A stretch of DNA of 64,000 nt from UBA1847 sp942492205 (GCA_942492205.1 CALODT010000001.1:992001-1056000); one strand, 5' to 3'. Counted from the stretch's first letter, positions 19,311-29,152 are shown. The notes: generated by a model from the letters alone, not told the origin. Numbers and translations: made by a program.

Positions 19311-21605
19311 ATGGACCAGGCCAGGGACGCAATTGCCGCATCGCGAATAACGCTGGAGGGCCACGTTCAGGGCGTCGGATTCCGGCCATTCGTTTACCGC
19401 CTTGCAATCGAGCACGGCCTCCGCGGTTCCGTGCAGAACAAGCTAGGCGAAGTCGAGGTGATTGCCGTTGGCCCGGCGGCCGTACTCGAGCGATTTCAGC
19501 GAGACCTGATCGAGAAAGCGCCGCCATTGGCACGGCCTTCAGTAACCCGTTCCGAGCCGGTCGAGGTTCCGGCAGCAGCGGCGTTCGAGATCGTCGACAG
19601 CTCCGAACAGGCGGACGCGCAGATTTTTGTGCCGCCGGATTATTTCATGTGTGATGAATGCGGTGCCGAGCTTCAGGATCCGAACGATCGGCGGTATGGC
19701 TATCCGTTTATCAACTGTACCCAATGTGGACCCAGGTACACGCTGATCGAGGCACTGCCGTACGACCGGCCCAATACCAGCATGGCCGGGTTTCCCCTTT
19801 GCGCCGACTGTGAGCGTGAATATCGTGATCCGCTGGATCGCCGTTTTCATGCCGAGCCGGTCGCCTGTGCGGTCTGCGGGCCTCATCTCTGTTTCGAGAG
19901 CGCCGCTCATCCCGCTATCGACGACAGTAATGACGCGCTGGACGCCGCGGTAGCCGCAATACGCGATGGAAACATCGTGGCGGTCAAAGGTATCGGTGGC
20001 TATCACCTCGTTTGTGATGCCCGCAATGAAGCGGCGGTTGCACGGTTGCGCCGACGCAAGCTGCGGCCTGACAAGCCGCTGGCCGTGATGTTTCCGGTGG
20101 GAGGCAGTGACGGCCTGGACTTCGTACGTCGCGAGGTTTCGCTCCGCGATGATGAGGTTGACCTCGTTGCCGGGCCGATTCGGCCGATCGTCCTGGCCAG
20201 CAGAGCGCCGAACGGCACGCTGGCTCGCAACGTTGCGCCGGGGCTCGGTGAGATCGGTGTATTCCTGCCGTACAGCCCATTGCACCAGCTGCTGTTGCAG
20301 CGTCTCCAGGGTCCGGTCGTCGCGACCTCCGGCAATATCAGTGGCGAACCGGTCCTGACGGACAACGCCGAGGCGACAGAAAGGCTGGCCAGGATCGCTG
20401 ACGGGTTCCTGCAACACAACAGACCGATCGTGAGGCCCGCGGACGACCCGGTGTTTCGGCAAATTGACGGCACCTCGCGGCCATTGCGTATCGGACGCGG
20501 CACCGCACCGCGCGAGCTGCAGCTGCTGTGGCGGCAACAGCAACCGCTGCTGGCGGTCGGCGGACACATGAAAGGGACCGTGGCGCTGAGCTGGGATCGG
20601 CGCGCCGTCGTATCGCCACACATTGGCGAAATGGACAGCCCACGCAGTCTCGCGGTGTTCGAGCAGGTTGCCGCCGATCTGCAGGCGCTCTACGGGATAC
20701 GCGCCGAGCGCATGGTCTGCGACAGGCATCCCGGCTACACGACACATCGATGGGCCAGGCGGCAGGATCTTCTGCCGGTGGAAACGGTGTGGCATCACCA
20801 GGCACACGCGAGTGCGCTGGTCGCGGAGATCGGCCAGCCGGGACGCTGGCTGGTATTCACCTGGGACGGTGTCGGACTGGGTGAGGATGAGACGCTGTGG
20901 GGCGGTGAAGCACTGCTTGGAGAGGCCGGAGACTGGCACAGAGTCGCAAGCCTCAGGACCTTCAGGCTGCCCGGCGGGGAACGGGCAGGACGCGAGCCCT
21001 GGCGCAGTGCGGCGGCGCTGCATTGGGAGTGCGGTCTTTCCTGGCCAGGCTCCCCGGATGTCGACGGCGTGGCCGAGGCGGGCTGGCGCAATCGCCTGAA
21101 CGCGCCTGAAACGAGCGCTGCCGGACGGCTGTTCGACGCAGCGGCGGCCTTGATCTGCAACCTGCCGGAAACGAGTTTCGAGGCGCAGGGACCGATGCTG
21201 CTGGAGTCGTTGTGCCGTAACGCCGCGGCGCCGGTGGAACTGCCGATTCAAGAAGACGACAGCGGCATCCTGCGCAGCGATTGGCAGCCACTGCTCGACG
21301 TCATGATCGATCAGAAGCGCAATGCGACAGGGCGTGCCGAAGTATTTCATTCCAGCATGGCCACCGCCGTGTTGCGACAGGCAGAGGCGCTGCGCGCGAG
21401 AACGACGGTAGACCATGTCGGTTTGTGCGGCGGCGTCTTCCAGAATCGCGTGCTGACCGAACAGGCCGTGACCCTGCTGAGGCGGGCCGGTTTCGATGTT
21501 CACCTGCCTCTGCAACTCCCTTGCAATGATGCGGCGCTGAGCTTTGGCCAGGCCGCCGAAGTTGCCGCGCGCGACGCCAGGACCAATACCATGGAAAACA
21601 GCTGA
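19311..21605 (+). CDS. hypF: Carbamoyltransferase HypF
   Basis: Domains run in the usual order: an acylphosphatase-like segment (GHVQGVGFRPFVYRL), two C4 zinc-finger-like pairs (CDECGAE, CTQCGPR, CADCERE, CAVCGP), a YrdC-like part, and a Kae1-like C-terminal part with HHQAHASALVAE and CGGVFQNRVL. It makes the thiocyanate ligand precursor from carbamoyl phosphate on HypE. ATG 19311 is given here. A TTG at 19287, overlapping hypD, has a better-spaced AGGGGAG site and may be the real start. The stop shares one base with the hypE start. Confidence 0.95.
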   Translation: MDQARDAIAASRITLEGHVQGVGFRPFVYRLAIEHGLRGSVQNKLGEVEVIAVGPAAVLERFQRDLIEKAPPLARPSVTRSEPVEVPAAAAFEIVDSSEQADAQIFVPPDYFMCDECGAELQDPNDRRYGYPFINCTQCGPRYTLIEALPYDRPNTSMAGFPLCADCEREYRDPLDRRFHAEPVACAVCGPHLCFESAAHPAIDDSNDALDAAVAAIRDGNIVAVKGIGGYHLVCDARNEAAVARLRRRKLRPDKPLAVMFPVGGSDGLDFVRREVSLRDDEVDLVAGPIRPIVLASRAPNGTLARNVAPGLGEIGVFLPYSPLHQLLLQRLQGPVVATSGNISGEPVLTDNAEATERLARIADGFLQHNRPIVRPADDPVFRQIDGTSRPLRIGRGTAPRELQLLWRQQQPLLAVGGHMKGTVALSWDRRAVVSPHIGEMDSPRSLAVFEQVAADLQALYGIRAERMVCDRHPGYTTHRWARRQDLLPVETVWHHQAHASALVAEIGQPGRWLVFTWDGVGLGEDETLWGGEALLGEAGDWHRVASLRTFRLPGGERAGREPWRSAAALHWECGLSWPGSPDVDGVAEAGWRNRLNAPETSAAGRLFDAAAALICNLPETSFEAQGPMLLESLCRNAAAPVELPIQEDDSGILRSDWQPLLDVMIDQKRNATGRAEVFHSSMATAVLRQAEALRARTTVDHVGLCGGVFQNRVLTEQAVTLLRRAGFDVHLPLQLPCNDAALSFGQAAEVAARDARTNTMENS

Positions 21606-22606
21606 TGGAAGATGACCGCATTTCACTGGCGCACGGCAACGGCGGCCGTTTCATGCGCGAGCTTATTGAAGAGATCTTTGCCCGGCAGCTCGCCGACAGC
21701 CGCATTGACGTTCAGGCGGATGCCGTGCAGATCGACCTCGGCGACGGCGAGGTTATGATTACGACAGACGGTTTCACCGTGCAGCCCATCGAGTTTCCGG
21801 GCGGCGATATCGGATCGCTGGCCGTGCACGGTACGACCAACGATCTCGCGGTCTCCGGCGCACGCCCGATGTACCTGACGCTCAACGCCTTCATTGAAGA
21901 GGGCTTCGAAATTGCGCGCCTCGAACGAATCGTGGCGAGCCTGAACGCGGCAGCCGTCGAAGCCGGTGTGCGTATTAGCGCCGGCGACACGAAGGTCGTG
22001 CGGCGCGGGGAGGGCGGCGGTATCTACCTCGCGACTACCGGCGTTGGCGTAAGGCTCCCGGGCGTTCGGCCATCGATGCGGCTGATACAGGACGGCGATG
22101 TTCTGATCGTCAGCGGGCCGGTTGGCGACCACGGCACGGCCGTCATGCTGGCCCGGGAGGAATTCGGACTGCGCGGCGACCTGGTTTCGGACGCCGGTCC
22201 GGTCATGTCACTGACCGAGCCGTTGCTGGCACTCGACGGCCTGCGGTTCATGCGCGACCCGACGCGCGGCGGCGTCGCATCCATTGGCCACGAAATCGTC
22301 AAGGCAACCGGGCTTGGTGTGCGCTTCGAAGCTACGATCCCGGTGCGCGAGCCCGTGCAGTCGGTCTGTGACATGCTCGGCTACGATCCGTACTACCTGG
22401 CGTGCGAGGGCCGTGTTGTCGCAGTCATCGCACCCGAACAGGTGGAAGAAGCGCTTGCCCTGTGGCGGGCCCTTCCCGCCGGAGAGGGTGCCGCGCGTAT
22501 TGGACGTATCGTGGCGTCCCAGGATCGTGTGATTCTGGAAACCCCGTTGGGTGGCGAACGATTTCTTGAAGAGCTGGAGGATGATCCGCTGCCGCGTATC
22601 TGTTAA
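21605..22606 (+). CDS. hypE: Hydrogenase maturation protein HypE
   Basis: A PurM-like protein of 333 residues that opens with HGNGGRFMRELI, has the ATP-binding core (GTTNDLAVSGARP, SAGDTKVV) and ends in PRIC. That C-terminal cysteine is carbamoylated by HypF and dehydrated to thiocyanate, the source of the cyanide ligands. Its presence shows the gene is complete and probably functional. The ATG overlaps the hypF stop (TGATG). It is the last hyp gene and converges on slyD. Confidence 0.95.
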   Translation: MEDDRISLAHGNGGRFMRELIEEIFARQLADSRIDVQADAVQIDLGDGEVMITTDGFTVQPIEFPGGDIGSLAVHGTTNDLAVSGARPMYLTLNAFIEEGFEIARLERIVASLNAAAVEAGVRISAGDTKVVRRGEGGGIYLATTGVGVRLPGVRPSMRLIQDGDVLIVSGPVGDHGTAVMLAREEFGLRGDLVSDAGPVMSLTEPLLALDGLRFMRDPTRGGVASIGHEIVKATGLGVRFEATIPVREPVQSVCDMLGYDPYYLACEGRVVAVIAPEQVEEALALWRALPAGEGAARIGRIVASQDRVILETPLGGERFLEELEDDPLPRIC

Positions 22607-22648
22607 CGCTGCTTGCGCGGTCGATCTGTCATCCAGACGATTGCCCAG

Positions 22649-23077
22649 CTAGACGATTTCAACCAGTTCAATCTCGAACGTGAGGGCCTGGCCGGACAGC
22701 GGGTGGTTGGCGTCCAGCGTAATCGATTCTTCTTCTACCTCGACGATGACGAGGTTCATGATCTGGCCGTCCGGGCTCTGGCTCTGCAGCTGCATGCCGA
22801 CCGCTGGATCGATGCTGTCCGGCAGCGTATTGCGCGGTACCTGTTGCACCAGCTGTTCGTGGCGCTGACCGTAGGCGTCGTCCGGTTCAATCGTCACGGT
22901 TTTCTGATCGCCGATCGACATGCCGGTTACCGCGGCGTCGAAACCGGGAATGACCTGGCCGCCGCCGAGCGCAAATTCCAGCGGATCGCGTCCCGAAGAC
23001 GTATCGAACTGGGTGCCGTCCCCCAGTGTGCCTGTGTAATGAATACGAACGGTGTCGCCGGATTTCGCTGCTGCCAT
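22649..23077 (-). CDS. slyD: SlyD-type FKBP peptidyl-prolyl isomerase
   Basis: A 142-residue FKBP with an inserted IF domain: GDTVRIHYTG, FALGGGQVIPGFD, then the flap insertion around VTIEPDDAYG, and NHPLSGQALTFEIEL at the end. The ATG at 23077 follows AGGAGTGG. E. coli SlyD helps HypB load nickel through a histidine/cysteine-rich tail. That tail is absent here, so a nickel role is suggested by position next to hyp but not by residues. It could simply be a folding factor. Confidence 0.85.
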   Translation of the reverse strand: MAAAKSGDTVRIHYTGTLGDGTQFDTSSGRDPLEFALGGGQVIPGFDAAVTGMSIGDQKTVTIEPDDAYGQRHEQLVQQVPRNTLPDSIDPAVGMQLQSQSPDGQIMNLVIVEVEEESITLDANHPLSGQALTFEIELVEIV

Positions 23078-23215
23078 CTTTACCACTCCTGTGTTTGGCT
23101 GCTGACTATACCAGACACGATTCGCGAAGCGCTGGTCGGGCTGGTGCAACTACTTATTTGCAGCTCACGCGCTTGCTATAAGCTGAAGCAGGAGGATTGC
23201 CTGCGAGGTATTGTC

Positions 23216-23827
23216 ATGAACAACTCAGCAGCAAGAGCGCCCATTGTCGATCTCGACACGAGTGTTCCGGTGTGGGACCAGTTCTTTACCGTTGCGCCAC
23301 TCGTCCTGATCGGCACGATGGATCAGGACGGTGCGCTGGATCTTGCGCCAAAACACATGGTTACGCCGATGGGCTGGCAGAACTACTTCGGTTTCGTATG
23401 TACCCCTAAGCACCGTACATGCAGCAACATCCAGAGAAGCGGTGTTTTCACGGTCAGCTATCCCAAGCCGTCACAGGTATTGATGACCAGCCTGGCTGCA
23501 TCGCCGCGACTTTCTGAAGGCAGCAAACCCGTACTCGACTACTTCGATACGTTTCCCGCGAAGACAATCCACGGCAGATTCATCGAAGACGGCTATCTGT
23601 TTTTCGAGTGCCGGCACTTCAAGACGATCGACGGCTTTGGTGAAAACTGCCTGATCACCGGCGAAATCGTCGCCGCGTACGCCGACGAGAAATTCCTCAG
23701 GCACGCGGAGGGCGACGACCAGGAGACCATTCACGATTCGCCGCTGTTTGCGTATCTGTCGCCGGGCCGATTTGCCAGCATCGATCGCTCAAACGCCTTC
23801 CCATTCCCGGAGTCCATGAAAAAATAG
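23216..23827 (+). CDS. Flavin-reductase-like FMN-binding protein
   Basis: The 203-residue protein has the flavoredoxin/flavin-reductase-like split barrel pattern: APLVLIGTMDQDG, APKHMVTPMGWQNYFGFVC, then a strand with SGVFTVSYP. Such proteins bind FMN and act as ferric, flavin or other small reductases in the cytoplasm; the substrate is not evident. The frame is open far upstream, but ATG 23216 is chosen because GCGAGG lies upstream and homology-like sequence begins there. It is followed after 6 bp by an M20 peptidase. Confidence 0.7.
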   Translation: MNNSAARAPIVDLDTSVPVWDQFFTVAPLVLIGTMDQDGALDLAPKHMVTPMGWQNYFGFVCTPKHRTCSNIQRSGVFTVSYPKPSQVLMTSLAASPRLSEGSKPVLDYFDTFPAKTIHGRFIEDGYLFFECRHFKTIDGFGENCLITGEIVAAYADEKFLRHAEGDDQETIHDSPLFAYLSPGRFASIDRSNAFPFPESMKK

Positions 23828-23833
23828 AGCGCC

Positions 23834-24997
23834 ATGTGTGCATCAACCGCAGATCGGATCCTCAGATACGTCAATGATAAGTCTGCTGTATTCATCGAGC
23901 TGACGCGGTCCCTGGTAGAGGCCGAGTCGCCCTCCTCGCATCCGGAAAGCCACGACGAAGTGCGCCGCGTGCTGCGACTGGCGCTTGCGGAGGTGGGTTA
24001 CGATTCCCGTGAGTCCGGTCATTCGAGTACCCCCAGGCACGTTTTCGCGGTTCCCGCGGGCCGCAAGAAAGGTGGGCTGTCGCAGCTCCTGCTCGGTCAC
24101 TACGATACCGTCTGGCCCATCGGTACCGTCGGGAGCCGGCCGTTTGCCGTCGACGGAAATACCATGCACGGGCCCGGCACCTTCGACATGAAAGCAGGGC
24201 TTGCGCAGATCGTCATCGCCCTCGGTGCCGTCCGCGATCTCGACCTGGAGACGCCGGTAGTGCCGATCGTGTTCGTCAACGCGGATGAGGAGATCGGCAG
24301 TCGCACTTCGACGCGCTACGTGCGCTGGCTGGCGCAGCACGCGGACCGCGCCTTCGTCATGGAGCCGGCGCTGGGTCAACGCGGCGATATCAAGACCGAG
24401 CGCAAGGGCATCGGGCGTTTTACCGTCACGGTTTACGGCAAGGCAGCGCACGCGGGCCTCGATCCGGAGGCCGGCGCCAGCGCGATCCTCGAGTTGTCGC
24501 ATGTGATCCAGAAGTTCTTTGCACTCAACGACGTTGAGCGCGGCGTTACGGTCAATGTCGGCACCGTGGATGGCGGCATCCAGCCGAATGTCATCGCGCC
24601 GCACAGCAAGGCCGTGGTGGATGTGCGCGTGCCAACGGTTGAGCAGGGTGTCGAGATCGAGCGAACGATTCATGCCTTCAAGGCGACCACGCCCAATGTG
24701 CGCCTGCACATCGAAGGCAGCATTGGCCGGCCAGCCATGCAGTCGACGCCGCGCAACCGCCGCCTGTGGGAAATTGTCCGTAGCGCCGGCACGGAGCTGG
24801 GTCTCGATCTGCACCAGGCGCGCGCCGGCGGCGGCTCGGATGGCAACACGGCGAGCCAGTATACGGCGACCGTCGATGGGCTGGGGCCGGTCGGCGACGG
24901 CGCGCATGCCGTCCACGAACACCTGCTGATCGACAAGACGCTACAGCGTATCGCTTTGCTGACAATGCTTTTGATCGCGCCGCCAACGGAGGGCTAG
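23834..24997 (+). CDS. M20-family metallopeptidase (glutamate carboxypeptidase-like)
   Basis: The 387-residue protein has the di-zinc ligand motifs LGHYDTVWP, GPGTFDMKAG, NADEEIGS and MEPA, plus a dimerisation domain around KAAHAGLDPEAG and the terminal HEHLLI histidine. The closest named family is carboxypeptidase G2. There is no signal peptide, so the enzyme is cytoplasmic. It lies between a flavin-reductase-like gene and a DUF1611-like gene with gaps of 6 and 15 bp, which suggests one operon. Confidence 0.88.
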   Translation: MCASTADRILRYVNDKSAVFIELTRSLVEAESPSSHPESHDEVRRVLRLALAEVGYDSRESGHSSTPRHVFAVPAGRKKGGLSQLLLGHYDTVWPIGTVGSRPFAVDGNTMHGPGTFDMKAGLAQIVIALGAVRDLDLETPVVPIVFVNADEEIGSRTSTRYVRWLAQHADRAFVMEPALGQRGDIKTERKGIGRFTVTVYGKAAHAGLDPEAGASAILELSHVIQKFFALNDVERGVTVNVGTVDGGIQPNVIAPHSKAVVDVRVPTVEQGVEIERTIHAFKATTPNVRLHIEGSIGRPAMQSTPRNRRLWEIVRSAGTELGLDLHQARAGGGSDGNTASQYTATVDGLGPVGDGAHAVHEHLLIDKTLQRIALLTMLLIAPPTEG

Positions 24998-25012
24998 CGA
25001 GAGGAGAGAGAC

Positions 25013-26029
25013 ATGAGCACCCGCATGTACGGTTCACTGGCACGCATCGCTGACTTCAAAGACAGCAATTTCGAAGTCACAAAGCTGGACCGTGCGGCCT
25101 GGGCAACCGGCGACTATGTCGAAGCGGAGGTTGTCGGTGTACCCACAGAGTTGTATCGAATCGAAGATCGCACCGGCCACATGATTCGCATAGAACCCGG
25201 CGACTGGGTGATCGGTGCACTGGGCGATCGGGCGGCGACGCTGGAAGGGGTTGGCGGCTGGGCTGATATCACGGCAGACGGCGACATGCATGCCCTGACC
25301 AGCGCTGCGCTATTCGGTCGCTATACGTCCTTCTCCACCTTGTATCCCGATCCGATGGCGCTGAAATACCGTGGCCATGTCTGCCGCAGTGGCAAGAAAG
25401 TCTGTATGCGCGACTTTGCGATGCGCTCCGAAACACATGCATTCACAGTGCCGACCTTATTGTTATGTGGGTCCTCGATGTCCGCTGGCAAGACCACGAC
25501 CGGCCGGCGCGTCTGCAAGGAACTTGATCGTACCGGAATGTATGTCATCGGCGCGAAGCTCACCGGCGCGGGACGCTATCGCGACATCCTCAGCTATCTG
25601 AAGAACGGGGCGAGTGAGATCTATGATTTCGTCGATGTCGGCTTGCCGTCGACGGTCGTTCCGGAGCAGGACTTTCGCGATGCGATACGGCCGCTCCTGA
25701 ATCACATCAATGACCGCAAGCCAGACCTGCTGGTTGTAGAGGCGGGCGCCTCACCGCTTGAACCGTACAATGGCGAGGCGCTGTTCGATGAACTGGGCGA
25801 CAACATCGTCTGCACGATACTGTGCGCCTCGGATCCTTACGCGGTAGTCGGTGTGCAGAACGCGTTCGGCATTACCCCGGACCTGGTGACCGGTCCCGCT
25901 ACGACCACCTCGGCTGCTGTCGATCTCGTCAGGAAGCTGACGGGATTACGGGGTATCAATATTCTGGACCCCGAGATGAAGCAGCCTTTCCGTGAATTCC
26001 TGTTCGACAAATTGGGAATTGCCCGGTGA
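25013..26029 (+). CDS. P-loop protein resembling DUF1611 family
   Basis: A 338-residue cytoplasmic protein with an N-terminal domain and a nucleotide-binding segment beginning at LLLCGSSMSAGKTTTGRRV. GAKLTGAGRYRD, FVDVGLPSTV and VVEAGASPLEPY follow. The pattern resembles DUF1611-type proteins, some of which are amino-acid N-acetyltransferases acting with peptide epimerases. That link fits the neighbouring carboxypeptidase but is not proved. A strong GAGAGGAGAG site precedes ATG 25013. It converges on mtrB. Confidence 0.55.
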   Translation: MSTRMYGSLARIADFKDSNFEVTKLDRAAWATGDYVEAEVVGVPTELYRIEDRTGHMIRIEPGDWVIGALGDRAATLEGVGGWADITADGDMHALTSAALFGRYTSFSTLYPDPMALKYRGHVCRSGKKVCMRDFAMRSETHAFTVPTLLLCGSSMSAGKTTTGRRVCKELDRTGMYVIGAKLTGAGRYRDILSYLKNGASEIYDFVDVGLPSTVVPEQDFRDAIRPLLNHINDRKPDLLVVEAGASPLEPYNGEALFDELGDNIVCTILCASDPYAVVGVQNAFGITPDLVTGPATTTSAAVDLVRKLTGLRGINILDPEMKQPFREFLFDKLGIAR

Positions 26030-26065
26030 CTGACACCGGGCAGGCTTGTTCCGCGGAGAAATGTC

Positions 26066-28186
26066 CTAGTCGGCCAGCGCGATGTCGCCGGCACCGAAGG
26101 AATAGCGTATACCGATGCCAAGCGCCCAGACACTGTAGTCGTAGGGCTGCGCGCCCAGCGTGAGAACAGTCGCGACCGTGTCCGGCGACACCAGCGCGTA
26201 GTCGTCGACTTTGAACGCTTCATAGCGCAGGTCCAGCGTCGCGTGCATACGCTCGCTCCAGCGATACGACGCTTCGAGCCTCGCAGAGTCGAGCGTTGAT
26301 GTCAGGTCCGGCAATCGGCTGTCTCCGCCGCTGAGACTGAATACATCGACGGTGGTTTCTCCGTCGCTGCGGTTGAAGTCGAAACGAAGGTCGTACTTGC
26401 CCTCGGCCTGGCGCCAGTGCAGTCCTACGCCAACATGGTCAAAGGTGTCGTCGTGCGATGCGCTCCAGTCATAGACATCGAACTGCTCGCTGCCGGTCTG
26501 GAAAGCGTCAATGTTTTCGTAGCCGTATACCAGGTAAACGGACGAATTGTCAGAAATCGCCCAGCTGATATCGGCGGTTGCACGAATCTCTTCGCTGTCC
26601 GTCAGGCCAAGCAACGACTTGTTGTAGCGATCGTCGGCGTAGAGCAGCGTCGTGCTCAGTGAAACTGGCGAATCAAGCGGTGTAATCGAAGCGACCAATT
26701 CGCCGTAGCTGCGATAGCGATACGCGAGGTTGTATTTCCTGAGCAGCGGGTTCTGCCCGAAACTAACCGCGACCGATTCGTCGTAGCGATCGATGTCGCG
26801 TTCCTCTGCGCCGCCTTTCACCTTCAGGTCGAGCCAGGCGAGCGGCCGCCAGCGTGCCTGTCCCCAGCCCGCATCGATCGTCTGTTCGGCAACCTCCTGG
26901 AAGTCGCGCTTCAATTCCTTGCGTTCACCGCCTGCCGAAAGGCGGATGTCTTTCCAGACGACGAGCTCGCCGCTGACGCCCAGGTTCGAACGTTCGAAGC
27001 TGTACGGCACGTTTTGCTCGACATCGCCGGGCACGAAAAAGTCGGTGACGACGCGATTCCAATTGGCTTGCGGTGTTGTGTTATCGCGTTCGTCGAACCG
27101 ATAGCTGAACTTGACCCGGCCTTTCGGTACGGGCCGGGCCGTCACGGTCAGCGCATAGTTGGCGGTGTCGACTTCGCCATTGAGCGAGCTCTGTGGCAAG
27201 GCATCGGCGCTGATGGCAGCGTTATTGGTATACGGCAACAGCGGTTCGTTCTGTTCGCCCTGACCTGATGCCAGCGTAAACGCCACGACCGTGTCCCACT
27301 GCGTGAGTCGATAAGCGCCGGACAGCGAGATCTGCTGAAAATCGTTGTCCGGTGCCATGGCCATGCGGTATTGGTCAAGGCCTGCCGGCGCGGAAAACGG
27401 GATATCCCAGTTGAGCGACGGGTTCTGATTCGTGAAGTATGAGCCGTAATACGCAAGCGTCAGGCTGCCCCGATCATTACCGTACTGGATACCGGCGTCG
27501 ATCTGGTCGGTTTCGTAATCGATCCAGCGTGGCAGCAATGTGGCCTGCGTATAGCTGGAGCCGCCGGTAATATCGATGCCGTCGCGATTCTGTCGCTGAA
27601 AGTCGGCATACACGCGAAACGCCTTTGCCGGCTTCCAGTTGGCGCCGGCTTCAATGATCTGCCGGTCGCTTTCGATATTGATGCGCCGCAACGACGACGA
27701 CAAGCGCGGCATGCTGGTCGTGACGCCCGCCTGCACCCAGGAGGCCGGCAGCGTCAGCGTATCGGACGTGGACGGATTGAATATCGTCCTCGACGTGTCG
27801 AAACGGCGGTAAGGCAGTTCGCGGTACCCGACACGGAAACCGAACTTGCCCTGCCTTCCGCCATCCATTTCGAAAACGCGTGAATCAAGTCCCAGGTCTT
27901 CCGCGTACCAGTCGAGACGATAACCGTCATCGACGTAGCGACCCTGACCATCGACATTGACGAAGCCGCCTTTGTCGTCGTAGCCGGTGCCGTTGCCGAA
28001 GCGAATCGCACCGTCTTCTCCAACATACGTGGCGCCAGTGTCAACATTGGCCCGATAGCCCTGTTCGAAGGGGCAGGACTCGCACTTCCAGTCGCTGGTA
28101 TCGACCTGCGCCAGTGAGATTGCGGGCACCAGCATCAAAAGCGGTGCGGCAAGCGTGCGAGAAAATGGTTTGCTTGGCTGTTTCAT
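26066..28186 (-). CDS. mtrB: MtrB/PioB-family outer-membrane porin
   Basis: A 706-residue precursor with a signal peptide ending at ISLA and the hallmark CESC motif (Cys35/Cys38) near the mature N-terminus. About 600 residues of alternating aromatic strands follow, ending with an RYSFG-type last strand. MtrB forms the 26-28-stranded barrel through which the decaheme MtrA is threaded to reach MtrC outside. It is last of three genes, 12 bp after mtrA, so the order is mtrC-mtrA-mtrB. All reading frames here are intact. Confidence 0.93.
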   Translation of the reverse strand: MKQPSKPFSRTLAAPLLMLVPAISLAQVDTSDWKCESCPFEQGYRANVDTGATYVGEDGAIRFGNGTGYDDKGGFVNVDGQGRYVDDGYRLDWYAEDLGLDSRVFEMDGGRQGKFGFRVGYRELPYRRFDTSRTIFNPSTSDTLTLPASWVQAGVTTSMPRLSSSLRRINIESDRQIIEAGANWKPAKAFRVYADFQRQNRDGIDITGGSSYTQATLLPRWIDYETDQIDAGIQYGNDRGSLTLAYYGSYFTNQNPSLNWDIPFSAPAGLDQYRMAMAPDNDFQQISLSGAYRLTQWDTVVAFTLASGQGEQNEPLLPYTNNAAISADALPQSSLNGEVDTANYALTVTARPVPKGRVKFSYRFDERDNTTPQANWNRVVTDFFVPGDVEQNVPYSFERSNLGVSGELVVWKDIRLSAGGERKELKRDFQEVAEQTIDAGWGQARWRPLAWLDLKVKGGAEERDIDRYDESVAVSFGQNPLLRKYNLAYRYRSYGELVASITPLDSPVSLSTTLLYADDRYNKSLLGLTDSEEIRATADISWAISDNSSVYLVYGYENIDAFQTGSEQFDVYDWSASHDDTFDHVGVGLHWRQAEGKYDLRFDFNRSDGETTVDVFSLSGGDSRLPDLTSTLDSARLEASYRWSERMHATLDLRYEAFKVDDYALVSPDTVATVLTLGAQPYDYSVWALGIGIRYSFGAGDIALAD

Positions 28187-28198
28187 CGCGGCTGGCTC

Positions 28199-29152
28199 CT
28201 AACGCATCAGCTTCGAACCGGAGGGGTGGTTCGAACCGTGCACCTGGTCGTGGCAATTCAGACAGGACTGACCGAGCAGGTACTGTGAGGCAATGCCTGA
28301 GGGCAGACCACGTTCATCTTGTGGCAGGCTCGGATGACCGTCCTGCGCGTGGCAACTCTGGCAAAGTGTCGGAGCGCGCATGCTCAGCATGCCGGGATAG
28401 TTCGAGCCGTGCGGGTCGTGACAGTTGCCGCAGTCTTCGGAGACAGGCGCATGCTCCCAGAGCACGGGACCGCGCGTTTCCGCGTGGCAGTCGTAGCAGG
28501 TGTCATTCAGCGTTGCCCTGACGAACAGGCCGTCGGTCGTGCTGCCGTGGGTGCTGTGACAGCTACTGCAGTCCATCTTGCCCTGCCGCACCGGGTGGGA
28601 GTAGGGCTTCATGGCCTGCGTGCGCTGCTGCTGGTGGCAGTCGAAGCAGACTTCTGCCTGCGTCGCTGTCGACAGCACCGGGTCGCGCTCGACGTGGCTG
28701 TTGTGGCAGTCGGCGCAGGCAACGGTATTCATGTCGTGCTCGCCGCCGTGCCAGGCAACGCCGGCGTCGCTCAGATGGCAGTCCATGCAGTAAGCGTTCT
28801 GCTCTGCGACCGGCGTGCCGGAATCCGAGCCGAACAGGACCATCGATGGTCGCTCCTGGCCGCGCCTGACGCGCCCGGAGTGATCACCGCCCGGACCATG
28901 ACAGGCTTCACACTGCAGTTGCCCGTGTCCGAACGGTGAGCTCGGATCGGTGGGCACCGCATGCTTGGTGCGGAAGACGGCGAGTGTCACCTGGTCGTCG
29001 TGGCACTTGAAGCAGGTGTCGGCGCCATTCCGACTGTAGTCCGGCGTGTCGTCCTCAGCAGCATGAACGGCGGGTGCCGAGATGGCCGCGAGGGCCATCA
29101 TCGTCAACAGCAGCAGACTCCTGTGCCGGCGATACTCGTGAGTCGCGGTCAT
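28199..29152 (-). CDS. mtrA: Periplasmic decaheme cytochrome MtrA/DmsE family
   Basis: The 317-residue precursor has an N-terminal hydrophobic signal and exactly ten CXXCH sites: CFKCH, CEACH, CMDCH, CADCH, CFDCH, CSSCH, CYDCH, CGNCH, CQSCH and CLNCH. This number and length match MtrA/DmsE. MtrA sits inside the MtrB barrel and passes electrons between periplasmic carriers and the surface cytochrome. Its ATG shares one base with the mtrC stop, so translation is probably coupled. Confidence 0.95.
   Translation of the reverse strand: MTATHEYRRHRSLLLLTMMALAAISAPAVHAAEDDTPDYSRNGADTCFKCHDDQVTLAVFRTKHAVPTDPSSPFGHGQLQCEACHGPGGDHSGRVRRGQERPSMVLFGSDSGTPVAEQNAYCMDCHLSDAGVAWHGGEHDMNTVACADCHNSHVERDPVLSTATQAEVCFDCHQQQRTQAMKPYSHPVRQGKMDCSSCHSTHGSTTDGLFVRATLNDTCYDCHAETRGPVLWEHAPVSEDCGNCHDPHGSNYPGMLSMRAPTLCQSCHAQDGHPSLPQDERGLPSGIASQYLLGQSCLNCHDQVHGSNHPSGSKLMR

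Noticed and set aside
19539..21626. A 695-codon minus-strand frame opposite hypF
   Set aside because: hypF on the other strand has all expected domains; the antisense frame is rich in Arg, Gln and His without any recognisable motif.
22613..23215. Long N-terminal extension of the flavin-reductase-like gene
   Set aside because: The extension lies antisense to slyD, and a good ribosome-binding site precedes the later ATG at 23216.
23843..24922. A 359-codon minus-strand frame opposite the M20 peptidase
   Set aside because: The peptidase on the plus strand has all metal-ligand motifs; the antisense frame has none.
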